Shown here: positions 4,166-7,261 of the stretch, in pieces | Position numbering within the stretch: position 1 is the first letter of the stretch | Layout of the letters: each line of letters opens with the position of its first letter | Source: Archangium sp. | GTDB lineage: Bacteria; Myxococcota; Myxococcia; Myxococcales; Myxococcaceae | Assembly: GCA_016793585.1 (NCBI GenBank) | Contig: JAEUJR010001156.1 | Location: 1-7,261, forward strand | DNA length: 7,261 nt | Direction of reading: 5' to 3' | The notes under the pieces: generated by a model | The model's input: the letters and a program-made list of their open reading frames with translations, nothing else | Database searches by the model: none | Told to the model about the DNA's origin: nothing | Program-made: the position numbers and the translations under genes

Positions 4166-6694
4166 ATGTCGCTGAACTCCAACGCCAACTCCACGCCGTA
4201 CGAGTCCTCCGGTGGCCGTCTCGTGTCGATCGACGGCCGCACGCTGCCGCTGACGGGCGCCTCGCTGGTCGCCGACGCGAAGGCCGGCGTGGTGCAGGTG
4301 AAGCTCTCGCAGACGTTCCACAACCCGCACGCTGAGCCGCTGCGCGTGACGTACTCGTTGCCGCTGCCGGCCGACGGTGCGGTGAGCGGCTTCTCGTTCA
4401 CCATCGGCGATCAGCGCATCGTGGGTGAAGTCGACACGAAGAAGCAGGCGCGCCAGCGCTTCGAAGACGCGGTGCTCGAGGGCCGCACGGCCGCGATCCT
4501 CGATCAGGAGCGCACGAGCCTGTTCACGCAGGAGGTCGGCAACGTGCCGCCGCGCCTGTCGGTGGTGTGCGAGGTGACGATCGATCAGAAGCTCGCCTGG
4601 CTCGCCGATGGGTTCTGGGAGTGGCGCTTCCCCACGGTCGTCGCGCCCCGCTACCTCGGCCAGCCGGGGCGCGTGGCCGATCACGCGAAGGTGACCGTCG
4701 ACGTGGCCGATCAGGCGATGCCCGTGAAGCTCTCGCTGGGCATGACGATTCGTGATCGCCTGGCCGATGGGTTCCGGCCCGAGTCTCCGAGCCACCCGAT
4801 GCACACGGTGCGGGGGCTGGCGTCGACCGACGTCACCTTCGCCGACGACGGCGTCAGCCTCGATCGTGACGTGGTGGTTCGCTGGAAGGCGGCGCAGCTG
4901 AAGATCGGCGTCGAGCTCGACGTGGCGCGCCCCGGCAAAGGCCCTGCGTCGGAGCACAGCTTCGGGCTGCTCACGCTCGTGCCGCCTGCCGTCGAAGCGA
5001 AGATGAACGCGGTCTCGCGCGATCTCATCGTGCTGCTCGACACCTCGGGCTCGATGTCGGGCCTGCCGCTCGACCAGGCGCGGCGCTTCACGGCGGCGCT
5101 CATCGACACCCTGCAGGACCACGACACGCTCGAGCTGATCGAGTTCTCGTCGTCGCCGCGGCGGTGGAAGAGCCAGCCCGTGTCTGCGACGCCATCGAAC
5201 CGCAAGGAGGCGCAGAGCTGGCTGTCGAAGCTGCGCGCGTCGGGCGGCACCGAGATGGCCAGCGGCATCATCGAAGCCCTCTCACCGCTGCGTCAGGAGG
5301 CGATGCGCCAGGTGGTGCTGATCACCGACGGCCTCATCGGCAGCGAGCACGAGGTCTTGACGGCGATCTCGCAGAGGCTGCCGTCGGGCTCCCGCGTACA
5401 CACCATCGGCGTCGGCTCGGGCGTCAACCGCAGCCTCACCCAGCCGGCGGCGCGCGCAGGCCGTGGCGTCGAGCTCGTCATGGGCCTCGGTGAAGACGTC
5501 GAAGTGGCCATTCGCCGGCTGCTCGCCCGCACCACCGCGCCCCTCATCACCGACGTCGAGCTGACCGGCGACGCGCTGGTGATGTCTGCGCCACAGCGCC
5601 TGCCCGACGTGTACTCGGGTTCGCCGGCGCTGCTCTCGATGAAGCTCAAGGCCTCGGGCGGCACGCTGATCGTGCGCGGCCGAACCGCAGCGGGTGACTT
5701 CGAAGAGACGGTGCAGGTGAAGGCGCTCGATCGCGCCGAGGGCAGCCGCGCGGTCTCGACGCTCTTCGCCCGCGAGCTGGTGGAGGATCTCGAGACCCAG
5801 CGCATCGTCGAGCCAGGCCGGCAGGTCGACGCGGCAGTGCAGGCGCTCGGGCTCGACTTCCAGATCTCCACGCGGCTCACCTCGTGGGTGGCCATCAGCG
5901 AGCAGATGACGGTCGACCCGCGCCTGCCTCGCCGCAACGTCACCCAACCCCACGAGCTCGCGTTCGGCATGTCGGCCGAAGGCCTCGGGCTGCGTGGCGG
6001 CAGCGCGGCTCCGGTGGCAGCCGCTCCAGCCATGCTCCGCATGTCGCCAGCCGCGCGACCGATGATGGCCTCGAAGACGCTGGCCGGCGGTGGCCCTCGC
6101 AAAGAAGAGGCCGAGAAGGCCGCCAGCACCGAGTCGCGCCGCCGCACGCTCGACCTGTCGTCGATGGCCGAGGACGAGTCGCAGGCGGACATGGACGACG
6201 CCGCTGGTGAGGCCGAAGCGCTGGTGCGCGCGGACGAGCCCGCGCCGGCTCCGAAGGGCGCGCCGGCGCCTGCCGCACCGCCGCCGCCCGCAGAGCCGAT
6301 GCAGACGAAAGACGCGAAGCGCGACGAGGCGCCAAAGCAGAAGCGCAGTGGCTTCGGGCTCGGTGGGCTGGTCGATCGCCTGGTGAAGACCGTCACCGGG
6401 GCAGGCAAGCGCATCGCCGGGCGGGTGCTGCGCCAGCACGGCAACCGGCTCGACATCGAGATCGTGCTCGATCGCCAGCTCGACTGGACGCCCGCGAAGG
6501 ACGCGGTGGTCGAGCTCGCCGACGGGCGCACGGTGAAGGTGCAGGTGAACTTCTCGTTCACCACCTCGAACGGCGTGTACGGCCCTGGCCTGGTGCTCAC
6601 GCTGACGCTGACGACGCCGGGCGAGATGGAGCAGCCAACGCTGGTGCACCTGGTGACGGCGGGCGAGAACGTCGAGATCGCGCTGAGCGCCTGA
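4166..6694 (+). CDS. VIT domain and von Willebrand factor A domain protein
   Basis: An 842-residue protein related in layout to inter-alpha-trypsin inhibitor heavy chains. Residues about 16-141 are a VIT domain (VKLSQTFHNP, then LPLPADGAVSGF and the EVDTKKQARQRFEDA segment). A linking beta region follows to about 284. Residues about 285-455 are a VWA domain with a complete metal-ion-dependent adhesion site: DTSGS (Asp292, Ser294, Ser296), Thr362 in SGGTEM, and Asp388 in LITDG. Mg-dependent ligand binding is therefore expected. The usual post-VWA beta and helical region ends with TRLTSWVAISEQ (569-580). An Ala/Pro/charged, low-complexity linker runs about 612-727, then a basic amphipathic stretch (GLVDRLVKTVTGAGKRIAGR) and a C-terminal beta-rich domain (761-842) I do not recognise. 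No signal peptide, membrane helix or sortase motif is present, so it is probably cytoplasmic, unlike many bacterial VIT-VWA proteins. It precedes a sigma-like gene by 12 bases, indicating an operon. Confidence 0.95.
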   Translation: MSLNSNANSTPYESSGGRLVSIDGRTLPLTGASLVADAKAGVVQVKLSQTFHNPHAEPLRVTYSLPLPADGAVSGFSFTIGDQRIVGEVDTKKQARQRFEDAVLEGRTAAILDQERTSLFTQEVGNVPPRLSVVCEVTIDQKLAWLADGFWEWRFPTVVAPRYLGQPGRVADHAKVTVDVADQAMPVKLSLGMTIRDRLADGFRPESPSHPMHTVRGLASTDVTFADDGVSLDRDVVVRWKAAQLKIGVELDVARPGKGPASEHSFGLLTLVPPAVEAKMNAVSRDLIVLLDTSGSMSGLPLDQARRFTAALIDTLQDHDTLELIEFSSSPRRWKSQPVSATPSNRKEAQSWLSKLRASGGTEMASGIIEALSPLRQEAMRQVVLITDGLIGSEHEVLTAISQRLPSGSRVHTIGVGSGVNRSLTQPAARAGRGVELVMGLGEDVEVAIRRLLARTTAPLITDVELTGDALVMSAPQRLPDVYSGSPALLSMKLKASGGTLIVRGRTAAGDFEETVQVKALDRAEGSRAVSTLFARELVEDLETQRIVEPGRQVDAAVQALGLDFQISTRLTSWVAISEQMTVDPRLPRRNVTQPHELAFGMSAEGLGLRGGSAAPVAAAPAMLRMSPAARPMMASKTLAGGGPRKEEAEKAASTESRRRTLDLSSMAEDESQADMDDAAGEAEALVRADEPAPAPKGAPAPAAPPPPAEPMQTKDAKRDEAPKQKRSGFGLGGLVDRLVKTVTGAGKRIAGRVLRQHGNRLDIEIVLDRQLDWTPAKDAVVELADGRTVKVQVNFSFTTSNGVYGPGLVLTLTLTTPGEMEQPTLVHLVTAGENVEIALSA

Positions 6695-6697
6695 TAC

Positions 6698-6701
6698 GGA
6701 G
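6698..6701 (+). promoter_or_regulatory. Ribosome binding site of the sigma-like gene
   Basis: GGAG lies five bases before the ATG at 6707 and within the 12-base gap after the VIT-VWA stop. It supports translation of the sigma-like gene from the same transcript. Confidence 0.6.
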
Positions 6702-6706
6702 TCGGC

Positions 6707-7261
6707 ATGCAAGCTGAGGTCGCACAGCTCGCACGCATCTCGGCCGGCGATGCCGCTGCCTTCGGGCAGTGGGCGTCGTCGGTCGAGTCGTCGTTGCGGG
6801 GCACGCTGAGGCCCTTCGCGGCGCTGTGCGACTGCGAGGCGGTGCTGCAGGAGGCGCTCTTGCGCGTCTGGCAGGTGGCGCCTCGCTTCACACATGATGG
6901 CAAGCCGAACGCCCTGCTCCGCTTCGCCGTCATCACGGCCCGCAACGTGGCCTTCTCCGAGATGCGCAAGGTGGCTGCGACGCCCACCGAGCTCGACGTG
7001 CTGCATCGGGCACTCGAGGCCCAGGCCGACGTCGCGCCCAGGACGCCCGACCCGCACCTGCGCGCTGCGCTGCAGAAGTGCCGCGAGAAGCTGCCCGCGC
7101 AGCCGGGCGTCGCGCTGACCGCCCGCATCGAGCGCGCCGACGACGATCACGTGCTCGCCGCGTCGGTGCGAATGACGCTCAACACGTTCCTGCAGAACGT
7201 CACCCGCGCGCGGAAGTTCCTCGCCGAGTGTCTGAAGAAGGCCGGCGTCGATCTCGATCTG
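6707..7261 (+). CDS. Divergent ECF-type sigma-70 family RNA polymerase sigma factor, 3' end outside window
   Basis: An open frame of 185 codons reaching the right edge without a stop, so the C-terminus is missing or nearly so. ECF sigma factors recruit RNA polymerase to stress or surface-response promoters. Region 2 is recognisable: ISAGDAAAFGQW near the N-terminus, EAVLQEALLRVWQ (44-56) matching the core-binding helix, and LLRFAVITARNVAFSEMRK (70-88) matching the helix that contacts the -10 element. A linker full of Pro and Asp follows. Region 4 is weaker but shaped correctly: LRAALQKCREKLP (118-130), then an HTH-like stretch ending NVTRARKFLAECL (164-176). Departures from typical members are the lost acidic pair before LQE and an atypical first HTH helix, so it might be a poorly active or specialised relative. 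The start has GGAG five bases upstream. Sitting 12 bases after the VIT-VWA gene, it is expected to be co-transcribed; no anti-sigma gene is visible, though one could lie beyond the edge. Confidence 0.82.
   Translation, partial: MQAEVAQLARISAGDAAAFGQWASSVESSLRGTLRPFAALCDCEAVLQEALLRVWQVAPRFTHDGKPNALLRFAVITARNVAFSEMRKVAATPTELDVLHRALEAQADVAPRTPDPHLRAALQKCREKLPAQPGVALTARIERADDDHVLAASVRMTLNTFLQNVTRARKFLAECLKKAGVDLDL

Noticed and set aside
4133..5122. Minus-strand frame of about 329 codons over the VIT domain region
   Set aside because: Arg/His-rich shadow of a well-supported gene; no recognisable motif.
6223..6310. Possible DNA repeat in the Ala/Pro-coding stretch of the VIT-VWA gene
   Set aside because: It is imprecise codon-level low complexity from an Ala/Pro-rich linker, with no exact tandem unit.
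5282..7150. Very long minus-strand open frames (over 600 codons, two frames) antisense to the VIT-VWA and sigma genes
   Set aside because: Composition is Arg/His/Ala/Ser low-information, no domain motifs, no ribosome site, and the opposite strand encodes clear VIT, VWA and sigma domains. Long antisense frames are expected at this GC content.

Overview
This is a high-GC window (visibly around two-thirds G+C). It looks like a Myxococcota-type or similar deltaproteobacterial chromosome: genes are mostly single or in very short operons, codons end in G or C, and the gene set (orphan phosphotransfer protein, cyclic-nucleotide sensor, Ig/propeller lipoprotein, VIT-VWA protein, ECF-like sigma factor) is of the signalling-rich kind common there. 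The taxonomic call is an inference; there is no marker gene in the window.

Layout from left to right. The 3' end of an ABCB-type (MDR/TAP/MsbA-like) half-transporter runs off the left edge and stops at 887. It converges, with one base between the stop codons, on a 111-residue free-standing Hpt phosphotransfer protein on the minus strand (889-1224). A 152-base divergent gap follows. Next is a cyclic-nucleotide-binding plus DUF1003 membrane protein (1377-2249). A 174-base intergenic region then holds a perfect 8-bp inverted repeat and an offset half-site, followed by a 128-residue protein of unknown family (2424-2810). A lipoprotein with a bacterial Ig-like domain and seven propeller-like repeats (2868-4064) has its Shine-Dalgarno and AUG inside a perfect 8-bp hairpin. 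A 101-base leader with two stem-loops precedes an 842-residue VIT-VWA protein (4166-6694). This is followed 12 bases later by a divergent ECF-type sigma-70-like factor, open at the right edge (6707-7261).

How they may work together. The most coherent unit is the VIT-VWA plus sigma pair, which is almost certainly one transcript and suggests a metal-dependent scaffold protein linked to transcription control. The other genes look independent, each with its own leader. No tRNA, rRNA, CRISPR array, insertion sequence or attachment site was seen, and no gene-free stretch exceeds 300 bases. Long open frames antisense to real genes (for example on the minus strand across 5282-7150) are high-GC shadows.
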